DNA of 45,063 nucleotides from JBBIJH01 sp037446075 (GTDB taxonomy: Bacteria; Bacteroidota; Ignavibacteria; UBA10030; JAHEZR01), in assembly GCA_037446075.1 (NCBI GenBank), contig JBBIJH010000005.1, positions 1-45,063 of the forward strand. Reading direction: 5' to 3'. Of this stretch, positions 34,501-43,963 are shown in pieces (the stretch's first letter is position 1; each line of letters opens with the position of its first letter). Under the pieces are notes generated by a model. That model was not told the DNA's origin. It ran no database searches and saw only the letters and a list, made by a program, of their open reading frames with translations. A program made the translations under genes and the position numbers.

Positions 34501-35901
34501 ATGATGGACTTAGATGCTCGTGAGCTTTTGCAAATTGAGCTTCGGAGAGTAACCAATCTTCATGCGCTGCAAGGGAAAAAGATCAAAGGAGTCTCTACGG
34601 ATTCGCGTAGTACCAAACCCGGCGACGTTTTCTTCGCTATCCGAGGAGAGAGGTTTGACGGGCACGATTTTGTACGCGACGCTTTCTCCAGAGGCTGTGT
34701 GACAGCTGTGGTGGAAGAGAGCTTTCGCGGAGGAGAACAAGGGTGGTCAAAGTTGCCATTGATTTATGTGGAGAATTCGGTTCATGCACTTGGGCAGTTC
34801 GCGCGGCGGTATCGGAGAAAATTCAATATCCCCGTACTGGCGATCACAGGGAGCAACGGGAAAACGACAACGAAAGAGATGGTTGGAACTGTACTGAGAC
34901 GGAAGTTGAATGTGTTAAAGACCGAAGGGAACTTGAACAACCAGATTGGGGTACCACACACATTATTCCGTCTGGAGCGGAAACACGAGGTAGCCGTGGT
35001 CGAGATGGCAACAAACCATTTTGGAGAGATTGAATACCTTTGTACGGTTGCGGAGCCAACGCACGGGATGATTACAAACATCGGCAAAGCCCATCTCGAG
35101 TTTTTCGGCGATCTCACGGGTGTTGCAAAAGAAAAAGCCAAACTGTTTGAGTGGCTCGGAGCAGCAGGAACCGGATTTGTGAACGCAGATGACCGCCTCA
35201 TCGTGGAGAGGGCTAAGATGCTTCGGCACAAGTTTACGTACGGCTTTCAAGGAAAGCGGGTGAACGTCACGGGGAGGTTTCTCGGGCTGAATGAAGAGGC
35301 TCAGCCGAAATTCTCGTTTGGGGGGCACCCGCTTTCCAGGTCGTACAAAGTTCAGTTGAAAACGACCGGGAAACATACAGTCGAAAACGCTCTTGCTGCT
35401 GCGGCAGTGGGTGTATACTTTGGAGTGAGCCCAAAAGAAATCAGGTCAGCTCTTGAAGACTATCGGCCGCGTCATCAACGGATGGAAGTGATGAAAGTCC
35501 GAGGTGTGACGATCCTCAACGATACATACAACGCCAACCCCGACTCAGTCCTGAGTGCGCTCCGCACATTGGATGCGATGAAATGTACTGGCAAAAAGAT
35601 CGTGGTTCTCGGTGATATGCTCGAGCTTGGGGGAGCTTCCGAGCGCGAGCATCGTAGAGTCGGAGAAGAAATTGCACGCTTGGGGATTCACTACGTCCTG
35701 ACGTACGGCCCGAAGTCAAGTGCGACAGCAAAAGCTTCCGGTGCAACCCGTGCCCATCACTATGAGGAAAAGCGGGCTCTCATGGCTTATCTGACAGAGC
35801 TTGTGGCAGTGGGGGATGTTGTCTTTGTAAAAGGATCGCGTGCAATGAAGATGGAAGAGGTCGTAACCTATCTAGCGGATCGTTTGAGAGGGGATGGTTG
35901 A
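34501..35901 (+). CDS. murF: UDP-MurNAc-tripeptide:D-Ala-D-Ala ligase MurF
   Basis: The 466-residue protein has 'GVSTDSRSTKPGDVFFAI' in the N-domain, the ATP loop 'LAITGSNGKTTTKEMV', 'NLNNQIGVPHTLFRL', 'AVVEMATNHFGEIEYL' and 'ILNDTYNANPDSVLSALRTL', all MurF signatures. It adds D-Ala-D-Ala to the UDP-MurNAc-tripeptide, completing the pentapeptide. It starts with ATGATG at 34501. Its position between murE and mraY is canonical. No ddl gene is found in this part of the cluster, so D-Ala-D-Ala ligase must be encoded elsewhere. Confidence 0.97.
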   Translation: MMDLDARELLQIELRRVTNLHALQGKKIKGVSTDSRSTKPGDVFFAIRGERFDGHDFVRDAFSRGCVTAVVEESFRGGEQGWSKLPLIYVENSVHALGQFARRYRRKFNIPVLAITGSNGKTTTKEMVGTVLRRKLNVLKTEGNLNNQIGVPHTLFRLERKHEVAVVEMATNHFGEIEYLCTVAEPTHGMITNIGKAHLEFFGDLTGVAKEKAKLFEWLGAAGTGFVNADDRLIVERAKMLRHKFTYGFQGKRVNVTGRFLGLNEEAQPKFSFGGHPLSRSYKVQLKTTGKHTVENALAAAAVGVYFGVSPKEIRSALEDYRPRHQRMEVMKVRGVTILNDTYNANPDSVLSALRTLDAMKCTGKKIVVLGDMLELGGASEREHRRVGEEIARLGIHYVLTYGPKSSATAKASGATRAHHYEEKRALMAYLTELVAVGDVVFVKGSRAMKMEEVVTYLADRLRGDG

Positions 35902-35946
35902 TTCTACAAAAATCCTTTGCTCTTTGACTTGTAGTTCTGAATCCGG

Positions 35947-37071
35947 ATGCTCTATTACCTACTCGATCTGATTGAACATGCCTATGGCCCTCCGGGTTTC
36001 GGTGTTTTCAGGTACATCACCTTTCGCTCAGCCGCGGCAGCCGTTACGGCACTCATCTTCAGCTTCTGGGTTGGCCCGAAGGTAATCCGTGTACTGAAAG
36101 CGCGTCAGATTGGAGAAGCCGCAAAACTGGAAGCCCCCAAAACACACCTAGCAAAAGCGGGCACTCCGACGATGGGTGGGATTATCGTTCTTGGTTCCGT
36201 TGTTGTTCCGCTGCTTCTCTGGGGCGATTTGAAGAATGGCTATGTGATTCTGATCCTGCTTGCCACGATATGGATGGGCGCGGTAGGGTTCCTTGATGAC
36301 TTTTTGAAGGTAGTAAAAAGAAAACCGCAGGGGCTGATTGCGCGATACAAGTTGGCAGGGCAAATCGGCATCGGGATTATTGTAGGAGGCTGCATCTTTT
36401 TTTTTCCTCAATGGATTGATCCGGACTTAGCGCGGTTGAAGTCAGCCACAACAGTTCCTTTTTTCAAAAATCTCGAACTCGATTTCTCATATTTTTACAT
36501 CCCGATGGTTATCTTGGTGATTACCGCAACGTCAAATGCTGTCAACCTTACGGATGGCCTGGACGGCCTTGCCATTGGAACGGTGGGCATTGTGGCGCTT
36601 ACTCTCGCGGTGATCAGCTATGTGTCGGGACACGCCGAGTTCAGCCGGTATCTCACCATTCCATTTCTACGGGGGAGCGGCGAACTCACGATCTACTGTG
36701 CGGCGTTGGTGGGAGCGTCGCTCGGTTTCCTGTGGTACAACGCCTACCCAGCGCAAGTTTTCATGGGGGATACGGGTTCGCTTGCGCTGGGTGGGGCCCT
36801 TGGGGTGCTGTGCGTCTTGATCAAAAAGGAATTGCTTCTTCCAACACTGGGTGGAGTTTTTCTGCTCGAGGCTGGTTCCGTCATCATTCAAAGGTACTAT
36901 TTCAAGTACACGAAGAAAAAGTTCGGAGAAGGTCGGCGTATTTTCAAAATGGCGCCTCTTCATCACCACTTCGAAATGCTCGGGTGGCCAGAGCCGAAGA
37001 TTGTGACGCGCTTTTACATCATAGCAATTTTGTTCATGATCTTGAGTCTTGCGACGTTCAAAGTACGCTAG
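35947..37071 (+). CDS. mraY: Phospho-N-acetylmuramoyl-pentapeptide-transferase MraY
   Basis: The 374-residue membrane protein has about ten transmembrane helices and the catalytic motifs of MraY: 'VGFLDDFLKV' with the Asp pair, 'NAVNLTDGLDGLAIGT', 'AQVFMGDTGSLALGG' and 'MAPLHHHFEMLGW'. The early 'KAGTPTMGGI' is also conserved. It transfers phospho-MurNAc-pentapeptide to undecaprenyl phosphate to form lipid I at the inner membrane. Length is slightly over the E. coli form (360). It sits between murF and murD, with a 143-base gap to murD that holds nothing recognisable. Confidence 0.98.
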   Translation: MLYYLLDLIEHAYGPPGFGVFRYITFRSAAAAVTALIFSFWVGPKVIRVLKARQIGEAAKLEAPKTHLAKAGTPTMGGIIVLGSVVVPLLLWGDLKNGYVILILLATIWMGAVGFLDDFLKVVKRKPQGLIARYKLAGQIGIGIIVGGCIFFFPQWIDPDLARLKSATTVPFFKNLELDFSYFYIPMVILVITATSNAVNLTDGLDGLAIGTVGIVALTLAVISYVSGHAEFSRYLTIPFLRGSGELTIYCAALVGASLGFLWYNAYPAQVFMGDTGSLALGGALGVLCVLIKKELLLPTLGGVFLLEAGSVIIQRYYFKYTKKKFGEGRRIFKMAPLHHHFEMLGWPEPKIVTRFYIIAILFMILSLATFKVR

Positions 37072-37214
37072 GCACACTAATCCATCTGCGGGTGCCAAGG
37101 AAAGGTGGAGAATGAGTTTACGGGATGGGTCTTATTAAAAAGGAATAATAAAGTTTTGAGCGAATGGCTCCAAAAAGCAGGGGATGAGAAATCTTCAAGG
37201 GAACCTGAGCCGGA

Positions 37215-38579
37215 ATGAATCGTGAGCAGCTACGACATAACAAAATCAGCATTATCGGCGCGGCGCGAAGCGGAGTCGCTGCTGCGAAGCTGCTCAAGTC
37301 ACAAGGTGTGCAGGTTTTTGTCAGTGACAAGGAACCAGCGGACAAGCTCAAATCTCATGTCTCAGCTCTCACATCCGTTGGAGTTCCTTTCGAGTGCGGG
37401 GGCCACAGCGAACGGATTTATGATTGTTCTTTGATGGTGATCAGTCCGGGAGTGCCTTCGGATGCTCCCGTCGTACTTCAAGCGCAGAGACGAGGGATCA
37501 AAGTTGTCAGTGAACTAGAGTTGGCGAGTTGGTTCTGCCCAGGACCAATACTTGCAGTGACAGGGTCGAACGGGAAAACAACGACAACGACGCTTCTCGG
37601 AAGGATTTTCGAGCATGCAAAGAAAAAATCTGTTGTTGCAGGTAACATTGGCACGGCATTCTCGGATGTCGTTCTGGAGTTGGATCAAACGACTGTGGCG
37701 ATCCTGGAGGTCAGCAGCTTCCAGTTAGACTATATTGAATCTTTTCACCCGAAGGTAGCAGTAATGCTCAACATTACCCCCGATCACCTCGACCGGTATG
37801 GAAAATCTTTTGAGAGCTACATTGCCTCGAAGCGGCGGGTGTTCGAGAATCAAACAATGAGCGATTATCTCATCTACAACTTTGACGACCCTGTGACATG
37901 TATTGAGGTACGAAAACATGCGGCTCAGCGCGTGGATGTGCTCCCTTTCAGTGTGAAGAAACGGCTCGACTCCGGGGCTTGCGTGGAGGAGGAACGAGTC
38001 ATCATCAAGCTCCATGGGAAGACCATCGACCTCATGGGAACGAAGGAGATTGCAATCAGGGGAATGCACAATCTCTACAACTCGATGGCAGCATCATTGG
38101 CGGCTATGATCATGGACATCCCTGTGGAGTCTTTGCAAGGCACATTAAAAACATTCCAAGGTGTCGAGCATCGCTTGGAATTTGTTGCTGAGGTAAACGG
38201 AGTCAAGTATGTAAACGACTCGAAAGCCACAAACGTCGATTCTGTCTGGTACGCACTGGAGAGCTTCGAGGAGCCGATCATCGTTCTGATGGGCGGTAGG
38301 GACAAAGGAAACGACTACTCGCGCCTCTATGATCTGGTGCGAAAACATGTCAAGGCTGTGGTTGCAATTGGTGAATCAGCGGAGAAAGTCGTTCGGGCGT
38401 TTCGGGACCTCACCTTAGTCGAAAAAGCGGCCTCGATGGAAGAGGCAGTCCAGAAAGCCAGCAAACTTGCAAGCAGGGGGGATGTCGTTTTGCTATCGCC
38501 AGCCTGTTCCTCCTTCGACTGGTTCGACAACTTTGAGCACCGGGGGAGAGTGTTCAAGGAAACTGTCCGTCGTTTGTGA
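37215..38579 (+). CDS. murD: UDP-MurNAc-L-alanine:D-glutamate ligase MurD
   Basis: The 454-residue protein has a Rossmann-like N-domain ('ISIIGAARSGVAAAKLL'), the ATP loop 'LAVTGSNGKTTTTTLLGR', 'EVSSFQLDYIESFHPKVAV', 'NITPDHLDRYG' and 'YVNDSKATNVDSVWYALES', then 'PIIVLMGGRDKGNDYSRL' and 'VVLLSPACSSFDWFDNFEHRG', all typical MurD. It adds D-Glu to UDP-MurNAc-L-Ala. The ATG at 37215 begins directly after a run with no strong ribosome site. Stop to ftsW start is 39 bases. Confidence 0.97.
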   Translation: MNREQLRHNKISIIGAARSGVAAAKLLKSQGVQVFVSDKEPADKLKSHVSALTSVGVPFECGGHSERIYDCSLMVISPGVPSDAPVVLQAQRRGIKVVSELELASWFCPGPILAVTGSNGKTTTTTLLGRIFEHAKKKSVVAGNIGTAFSDVVLELDQTTVAILEVSSFQLDYIESFHPKVAVMLNITPDHLDRYGKSFESYIASKRRVFENQTMSDYLIYNFDDPVTCIEVRKHAAQRVDVLPFSVKKRLDSGACVEEERVIIKLHGKTIDLMGTKEIAIRGMHNLYNSMAASLAAMIMDIPVESLQGTLKTFQGVEHRLEFVAEVNGVKYVNDSKATNVDSVWYALESFEEPIIVLMGGRDKGNDYSRLYDLVRKHVKAVVAIGESAEKVVRAFRDLTLVEKAASMEEAVQKASKLASRGDVVLLSPACSSFDWFDNFEHRGRVFKETVRRL

Positions 38580-38618
38580 GTCGACGGAGGACAGGCTGGC
38601 AATTTATCCTAGGAAAAA

Positions 38619-39788
38619 ATGCTTCAACATCGTGGAAATCATATTGACGTAGTCACGCTGGTTGTCATCCTTACTTTGATGGTCATTGGCATTGGAGTGG
38701 TCTACAGCGCCAGCTCTACCATTGCCCAGGAGAAATTCGGAAAGAGTGAAGCATTCCTCCAGCGCCACGTTCTCAAAGTGTTCATCAGCGTTTTCGCTAT
38801 GTTCTTCATCATGAGGATTGACTATCATGCCTACAGGAGGGCGAGTAAAGGGCTTCTACTCATTGCAGTAGCTTTGCTCGCCATTACGCTGGTGTTGGGC
38901 GGAGAGGTCAAAGGCGCCAGTCGCTGGCTCCGGGTCGGGGGATTTGGTTTTCAGCCTTCAGAGTTTGCGAAGGTTGCACTTATTCTCCATCTCTGTGTTC
39001 TGATATCAGAAAAGGGAGAGCGTGTACGGGATTGGAAGACGGGGTTTCTTCCTCTGTTCATCTGGATCGGACTCATCACTGGATTAGTTCTGCTTCAACC
39101 GAACTTCAGCACCGGCAGTATGCTCTTCTTGCTCAGCATGGTGCTGCTCTTTCTTGGAGGCGTCAAGATCAAGCATATTGCGTTCTCCTTGGGGGCGCTG
39201 GTTCCAGTTCTTCTCATCTACATGTTAAGTGCCGAGTATCGGATGAAGCGGATCATGGCCTTCTTAGGTGGCCCGGCTGAACACGCGTCTTCAAACTATC
39301 AGCTTCTTCAGGGGATCATTGGATTCGGAAATGGGGGACTCTTTGGCGTCGGTCCGGGTGTGAGCAAGCAGCGGGATTTTTTTCTCCCCGAGTCTTATGG
39401 GGACTTCGTCTTTTCCATCGTGGGGGAAGAATATGGGTTTGTCGGAACAACAATCCTCCTGCTGCTCTTCTTAATTTTTTTTCTTCGCGGGCTTAAGATC
39501 GCTCGACTGGCCACAGATGACTTGGGAAAGTACCTTGCTCTCGGCATCACTTTAACGATTACGCTCTACGCGCTCGTGAACGCTGCAGTGACTCTTGGAC
39601 TTCTTCCAACCACGGGTTTGCCGATGCCGTTTGTGAGCTATGGAGGTTCAGCGATGTTGTTCTCTGCATGTGCTATTGGAGTTCTCTTAAACATATCCTC
39701 CCAAACGATTCTTCATCCGCGAAGAACGCCGGTCGAAGTCGATGGCGTAGCTGTGGAAGAGGAAGTCGCGAGGCGTGTATACTCCTAA
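38619..39788 (+). CDS. ftsW: Septal peptidoglycan glycosyltransferase FtsW (SEDS family)
   Basis: The 389-residue protein is polytopic with about ten helices and SEDS motifs: 'KGASRWLRVGGFGFQPSEFA', 'LLQPNFSTGSMLFLL', 'GLFGVGPGVSKQRDFFLPES', 'DFVFSIVGEEYGF' and 'LLPTTGLPMPFVSYGGSAML'. FtsW polymerises glycan strands from lipid II at the septum in partnership with FtsI. An AGGA site precedes the ATG at 38619. Its place between murD and murG is canonical. RodA is the paralogous alternative, but the context makes FtsW clear. Confidence 0.97.
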   Translation: MLQHRGNHIDVVTLVVILTLMVIGIGVVYSASSTIAQEKFGKSEAFLQRHVLKVFISVFAMFFIMRIDYHAYRRASKGLLLIAVALLAITLVLGGEVKGASRWLRVGGFGFQPSEFAKVALILHLCVLISEKGERVRDWKTGFLPLFIWIGLITGLVLLQPNFSTGSMLFLLSMVLLFLGGVKIKHIAFSLGALVPVLLIYMLSAEYRMKRIMAFLGGPAEHASSNYQLLQGIIGFGNGGLFGVGPGVSKQRDFFLPESYGDFVFSIVGEEYGFVGTTILLLLFLIFFLRGLKIARLATDDLGKYLALGITLTITLYALVNAAVTLGLLPTTGLPMPFVSYGGSAMLFSACAIGVLLNISSQTILHPRRTPVEVDGVAVEEEVARRVYS

Positions 39789-39818
39789 GGATTTTCGTTC
39801 TGGTCGGAAGAAAAGAAT

Positions 39819-40961
39819 GTGCCAAAGAAGAATGCAAAAGTCTTGTTCGCAGCTGGGGGAACCGGAGGACACCTTTTCCCCGCCATTGCGGTTGCAGATG
39901 AGATTAGAAAGCTGGAGCCTTCGGCAGAGTTCCTCTTTCTGGGTGCAAAGGGGAAGATCGAAGAGCGAGTTGTACCGTCCCGGGATTTCCCCTTTCGTGC
40001 AGTTTGGATCAGCGGATTCGCTCGAAGCTTCAAGCCGGCTAATCTCCTTGTTCCGTTGAAGGTCATGGTTTCGATCATGCAATCGATTCGTCATATCCGG
40101 CGTTTTCGTCCAGATGTCGTGGTAGGCACAGGGGGATTCGTGACCGGTCCGGTGCTTTATGCTGCAACTCTTCTCCACCTCCCGACCCTTTTGCAGGAGC
40201 AGAACAGCTATCCCGGGTTTACCACACGCATCCTCGCCGCACGGGTCAATGAAGTGCACACGGCTTTTGAGGAAACAAGAAAATTCTTAAGTCCAAGGGC
40301 GGTCGTGAAGCTAAGCGGCAATCCGACGCGCGCTACGCTCGTGTCAGTTTCGAAAGAAGCGGGAGCAAAGTTTTTTCAACTCAACCCACAGAAGAAGACA
40401 GTCCTGGTTTTTGGCGGTAGTCTGGGTGCAGGATCGATCAACTCTGCCGTCCTCGACCTCGTCGACGACATAGTTGCTGCCAATTTTCAGCTCATCTGGC
40501 AAACGGGCGAAGGAGATTATGAAAAAGCCCGAAACAAGACGTGGGGACTTTCAGGCGTGCGAGTGGAGAAATTTATCCACCGGATGGAATATGCATATGC
40601 CGCGGCAGACCTTGTGGTTTGTCGTGCAGGCGCGGTTACAATTGCAGAAATCACCAGACTCGGCAAAGCAGCGGTCCTTGTCCCTTTCCCCCATGCTGCG
40701 GCTGGCCATCAGCTAAAGAATGCACAGGCACTTGTCAATGCGGGAGCGGCGAAGATGATTCTGGACAGAGAACTGCAGTCGAGGCTCAGGGACGTGTTGT
40801 TCGAACTTCTTCAAGACGACGAGCAACGGAAGCAGATTGGAAGGAATTCGCAGCGTTTGGGAAAGCCGAATGCAGCGCAGGATATCGCAGAGGCGATTCT
40901 ACGGCTGGCGGAGCGGCGACAGGCGAGGAATGGAAGAGCAAAGGAAAGTCTTCAGATATAA
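39819..40961 (+). CDS. murG: Lipid II synthase MurG (UDP-GlcNAc transferase)
   Basis: The 380-residue protein has the N-terminal glycine loop 'FAAGGTGGHLFPAIAVADEI', 'DVVVGTGGFVTGPVLYAA', 'LQEQNSYPGFTTRILA', 'VFGGSLGAGSINSAVLD' and 'LVVCRAGAVTIAEITRLGKA', all MurG signatures of the GT28 fold. It transfers GlcNAc from UDP-GlcNAc to lipid I at the inner membrane face. The start is GTG at 39819. Its 3' end overlaps the next gene by 32 bases (40930-40961), indicating translational coupling with the PH-domain protein. Confidence 0.97.
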   Translation: MPKKNAKVLFAAGGTGGHLFPAIAVADEIRKLEPSAEFLFLGAKGKIEERVVPSRDFPFRAVWISGFARSFKPANLLVPLKVMVSIMQSIRHIRRFRPDVVVGTGGFVTGPVLYAATLLHLPTLLQEQNSYPGFTTRILAARVNEVHTAFEETRKFLSPRAVVKLSGNPTRATLVSVSKEAGAKFFQLNPQKKTVLVFGGSLGAGSINSAVLDLVDDIVAANFQLIWQTGEGDYEKARNKTWGLSGVRVEKFIHRMEYAYAAADLVVCRAGAVTIAEITRLGKAAVLVPFPHAAAGHQLKNAQALVNAGAAKMILDRELQSRLRDVLFELLQDDEQRKQIGRNSQRLGKPNAAQDIAEAILRLAERRQARNGRAKESLQI

Positions 40962-41460
40962 ACTCGATTTCTACTACCAGCAGGCACTGATTTATCTTCT
41001 TGTGCTCATTGCTTATGTTGGAATCCGGGGAAACTTTGTGGAAAATACGTTTGCGTTCGTCTTCCGTGATCCGATGCTCTATATTATTATTGTATTTGTC
41101 GTTGCTGCCTTCGTGTCGCTGATCATGAATCGAATCCGAGATCGAAGGCTCATCATTACAGGGGACAAGATTATCTTCAAGAATCGATTTGAAGAGCGCG
41201 TGATTCCACTGGAGGAAATCGACTGGGTGCAAGTCGGCCGCGAGAGACGAGTTCAGACAAGCGGTCGCTTTCAGGTCATCCGCATGAAATTGAAAGGCCG
41301 CCTGCGAGTGGTTCGGATCCGGGTCGGGCGGTACGATCACGAGAAGGAGCTTGTCAGTGAAATGCATCGCATTGCAACTCTCCGACCTCCGATTCGCGGG
41401 AGAAGAAGCGTGATGTCGACTGAGAGGACGTCGGTGGAAAAACAGACGATGACGTCGTAA
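40930..41460 (+). CDS. Two-helix membrane protein with bacterial PH-like domain, inserted between murG and murC
   Basis: The frame is open from 40837, but the ATG at 40930 fits best because the earlier part lies wholly inside murG; this gives 176 residues. After a short basic tail ('RKVFRYKLDFYYQQ') come two transmembrane helices ('ALIYLLVLIAYVGI' and 'MLYIIIVFVVAAFVSLIM'), then a roughly 80-residue beta-rich domain ('RLIITGDKIIFKNRFEERVI', 'PLEEIDWVQV') ending in a helix 'KELVSEMHRIATL', the usual pattern of bacterial PH (DUF304-like) domains. Its function is unknown. The coupling to murG and its place inside the cluster suggest a role in wall synthesis or division. Confidence 0.72.
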   Translation: MEEQRKVFRYKLDFYYQQALIYLLVLIAYVGIRGNFVENTFAFVFRDPMLYIIIVFVVAAFVSLIMNRIRDRRLIITGDKIIFKNRFEERVIPLEEIDWVQVGRERRVQTSGRFQVIRMKLKGRLRVVRIRVGRYDHEKELVSEMHRIATLRPPIRGRRSVMSTERTSVEKQTMTS

Positions 41461-41464
41461 TGCC

Positions 41465-42865
41465 GTGTTTAGCTCGATCAAAAAAATCCATTTCGTCGGC
41501 ATTGGCGGAATAGGAATGAGCGGAATAGCGGAAATCCTCCTTGACCAGGGCTTCGCGGTCTCAGGCTCTGATAAGCAGCTGACGGAGGTCACGGACAGGC
41601 TGCAGAAACTTGGGGCTATGATTTACGAAGGGCACGCGCCGTCTCATGTTGGAAGGGATGTTGATGCGCTGGTCTATTCCTCCGCTGTTTCACTCGATAA
41701 TCCGGAAGTTCAAGAGGCCCAGCGTCGGAAGATCCCTGTGATCCGCCGCGCGGAGATGCTGGCGGAGGTTATGCGCCTGAAGTACGGCATCGGTATTGCC
41801 GGGACGCATGGGAAGACGACCGTTACCTCCATGATCAGCCTCGTGTTGATGGAAGGAGGCCTTGATCCAACGGTCATCGTGGGTGGTAAACTCACGGGAC
41901 TTGGCGGGACGAACGCCCGTCTCGGGCACGGCGAATTCATCGTTGTTGAAGCGGACGAGTTCGATCGATCATTCTTGTCGATTACCCCGACGATTGCCGT
42001 CCTTACCACCCTGGATGCAGATCATCTCGATTGCTACAAAGACATAGAGGAAATCAAGAACGCCTTTGTCCAGTTTGCCTCGAAAGTCCCGTTCTATGGC
42101 TTTATCGTGTTATGTCTTGATGAGCCAAATCTTCAAGACATCACACCGCAGCTCAGCAAGAAGAAAATTCTCACCTACGGACTGAACCCGCAGGCAGACA
42201 TGCAAGCCAGAGGCATTTCTCACCGTGAAAACTTATCGGTGTTCACCGTCATTTGGCATGGCGTGGAGTTGGGGAAGATACAGCTTCAGATCCCGGGTCT
42301 TCACAACGTCAAGAACGCCCTCGCAGCGATTACCGTTGGGCTGGAGCTGGGTGTCTCCTTCGAGAAAATCAAGGCCGGAATTGAAAAATTCACAGGCGTA
42401 TACCGACGCTGGGAGCTGAAAGGGGAGGTGGACGGTGTGACGGTGGTTGATGACTACGCTCATCATCCGACGGAGATCCGGGCGACTCTCCAAGGAGCAA
42501 AGGCAGGATGGAATCGGCGGGTTGTGTGCGTGTTCCAGCCTCATCTCTATTCTCGCACACGCGATTTTTATAAGGAGTTCGGGAAAGCTTTTTTTGATGC
42601 CGATGTTCTCGTCGTTACCGATGTTTATCCTGCTCGCGAGGAGCCAATTCCCGGAGTCACGGGCGAGCTGATCGTAAATGCCGCAAGAGAGTCTGGACAC
42701 AAAACAGTCCATTATGTTCAGGACAAAGAAGACGTCCCGGACTTCTTGATGAAGGTCAAGAAGAAAGGTGACATCATCGTCACGATGGGAGCGGGAGATA
42801 TATGGAAGTACGGAGAAGCGTTTGTGAAACGATTGACAATGAAAAACCGGAAAGTTCTCACTTAA
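41465..42865 (+). CDS. murC: UDP-N-acetylmuramate:L-alanine ligase MurC
   Basis: The 466-residue protein begins 'IHFVGIGGIGMSGIAEIL' and has the ATP loop 'GIAGTHGKTTVTSMISLVL', 'VVEADEFDRSFLSITPTIAV', 'LTTLDADHLDCYKDIEEIKN' and 'VVDDYAHHPTEIRATLQGA', followed by 'VFQPHLYSRTRDFYKEF', all MurC signatures. It adds L-Ala to UDP-MurNAc, the first stem-peptide step. The start is GTG at 41465, 4 bases after the PH-protein stop. There is no Ddl fusion, unlike some Chlamydiota and related phyla. Confidence 0.97.
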   Translation: MFSSIKKIHFVGIGGIGMSGIAEILLDQGFAVSGSDKQLTEVTDRLQKLGAMIYEGHAPSHVGRDVDALVYSSAVSLDNPEVQEAQRRKIPVIRRAEMLAEVMRLKYGIGIAGTHGKTTVTSMISLVLMEGGLDPTVIVGGKLTGLGGTNARLGHGEFIVVEADEFDRSFLSITPTIAVLTTLDADHLDCYKDIEEIKNAFVQFASKVPFYGFIVLCLDEPNLQDITPQLSKKKILTYGLNPQADMQARGISHRENLSVFTVIWHGVELGKIQLQIPGLHNVKNALAAITVGLELGVSFEKIKAGIEKFTGVYRRWELKGEVDGVTVVDDYAHHPTEIRATLQGAKAGWNRRVVCVFQPHLYSRTRDFYKEFGKAFFDADVLVVTDVYPAREEPIPGVTGELIVNAARESGHKTVHYVQDKEDVPDFLMKVKKKGDIIVTMGAGDIWKYGEAFVKRLTMKNRKVLT

Positions 42866-43035
42866 GGAACATGATAGAGAGAGACAGGAGAGTCACAGAG
42901 GAGCGCAGAGAAAAATTCAAGAAGCTTCAGCTCCAGACTCTGTGAAGTGCTTGTCATCGAGCACCAAAAAGGAAAAAGTTCTCTGTACGGAGTTTTTCAA
43001 TTTATATTTTGACATTCGCATTGTGCATTGATCCC

Positions 43036-43953
43036 ATGGTTTCGCTTGAAGAACTGAAAAGTTTTTTCAAAGGCACGATCCGACTCAGCCAGCCGCTTGC
43101 AAACTTCACAACGTTTCGCATCGGAGGCCCGGCAGACTACTACCTCGAACCGCTCGACAAGGAAAACGTGATCAACGTCATTAAATACTTTCAGGCAAAC
43201 GAATTTCCTTTCATGATCATCGGGAACGCGAGCAACCTCCTCATCAGTGATGACGGCTACCGTGGCGCGGTGATCAACCTTGAGGCGGCGCTTAGCGATG
43301 TGCGGAGAGAAGGAGAGTATGTGATTGCCGAAGCAGGAGTGCATCTAGCAAAGTTTGTGGATTTCTGTGTTCAGCGCGGATTGGGCGGGGTAGAGATGCT
43401 TGCAGGGATACCCGGGACGATGGGGGGCGCGGTGATTATGAACGCGGGGGCATACGGCGGGGAAATATCTGACTACTTGGTGGATGTGGAGGTTTTGCGC
43501 GAAGGAAATGTCGTCTGGGTCCAAAAAGAAGAGGGTGGATTTTCCTACCGACGCTCAGGTTTCGCCCGCGACGTCGTCCTGAGTGCGCGCTTCCAACTCC
43601 CAAAGAAGGACAGAGCCGAGCTGATGCGCGTTCGGCGCGAGCTTCTTGTCCGACGCAATCTCGCCCAGCCGGTGAACTATCCAAATGCAGGGAGCGTTTT
43701 CAAAAATCCAAGCGGCACCTACGCAGCAAAATTGATTGAAGAAGCTGGTCTGAAAGGTCTGCGTCGTGGGGGGGCGCAAATCTCGGAGCGACACGGGAAC
43801 TTCATTGTTAACCTTGGCAATGGAAAGGCGACTGACGTTCTAGACCTCATCCGAATAGCGCAAGAGAGGGTCTATGAAAAGTTCAAAGTGAAACTGGAGC
43901 TGGAAGTGAAGCTAATTGGCTTTGGCGAAGAAGTGTTAAAAGCAGTGGCATAG
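43036..43953 (+). CDS. murB: UDP-N-acetylenolpyruvoylglucosamine reductase MurB
   Basis: The preferred ATG at 43036 gives 305 residues; the frame is open back to a TTG at 43009. FAD-binding motifs are clear: 'NFTTFRIGGPADYYLEP', 'GNASNLLISDDGY', 'MLAGIPGTMGGAVIMNAGAY' and 'SYRRSGFARDVVL'. The catalytic Ser region is 'NAGSVFKNPSGTYAAKLIEE' and the C-terminal Glu lies in 'LELEVKLIG'. MurB reduces enolpyruvyl-UDP-GlcNAc to UDP-MurNAc with NADPH. The gap to murC (170 bases to this start) is the largest inside the cluster and carries no clear gene. It is followed by ftsQ after 10 bases. Confidence 0.96.
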   Translation: MVSLEELKSFFKGTIRLSQPLANFTTFRIGGPADYYLEPLDKENVINVIKYFQANEFPFMIIGNASNLLISDDGYRGAVINLEAALSDVRREGEYVIAEAGVHLAKFVDFCVQRGLGGVEMLAGIPGTMGGAVIMNAGAYGGEISDYLVDVEVLREGNVVWVQKEEGGFSYRRSGFARDVVLSARFQLPKKDRAELMRVRRELLVRRNLAQPVNYPNAGSVFKNPSGTYAAKLIEEAGLKGLRRGGAQISERHGNFIVNLGNGKATDVLDLIRIAQERVYEKFKVKLELEVKLIGFGEEVLKAVA

Positions 43954-43963
43954 GAGAAGAACA

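Noticed and set aside
42870..42944. 24-codon frame (MIERDRRVTEERREKF...) after murC
   Set aside because: The AAGGA lies only 2 bases from the ATG, the sequence is repetitive and purine-rich, and no family resemblance is seen.
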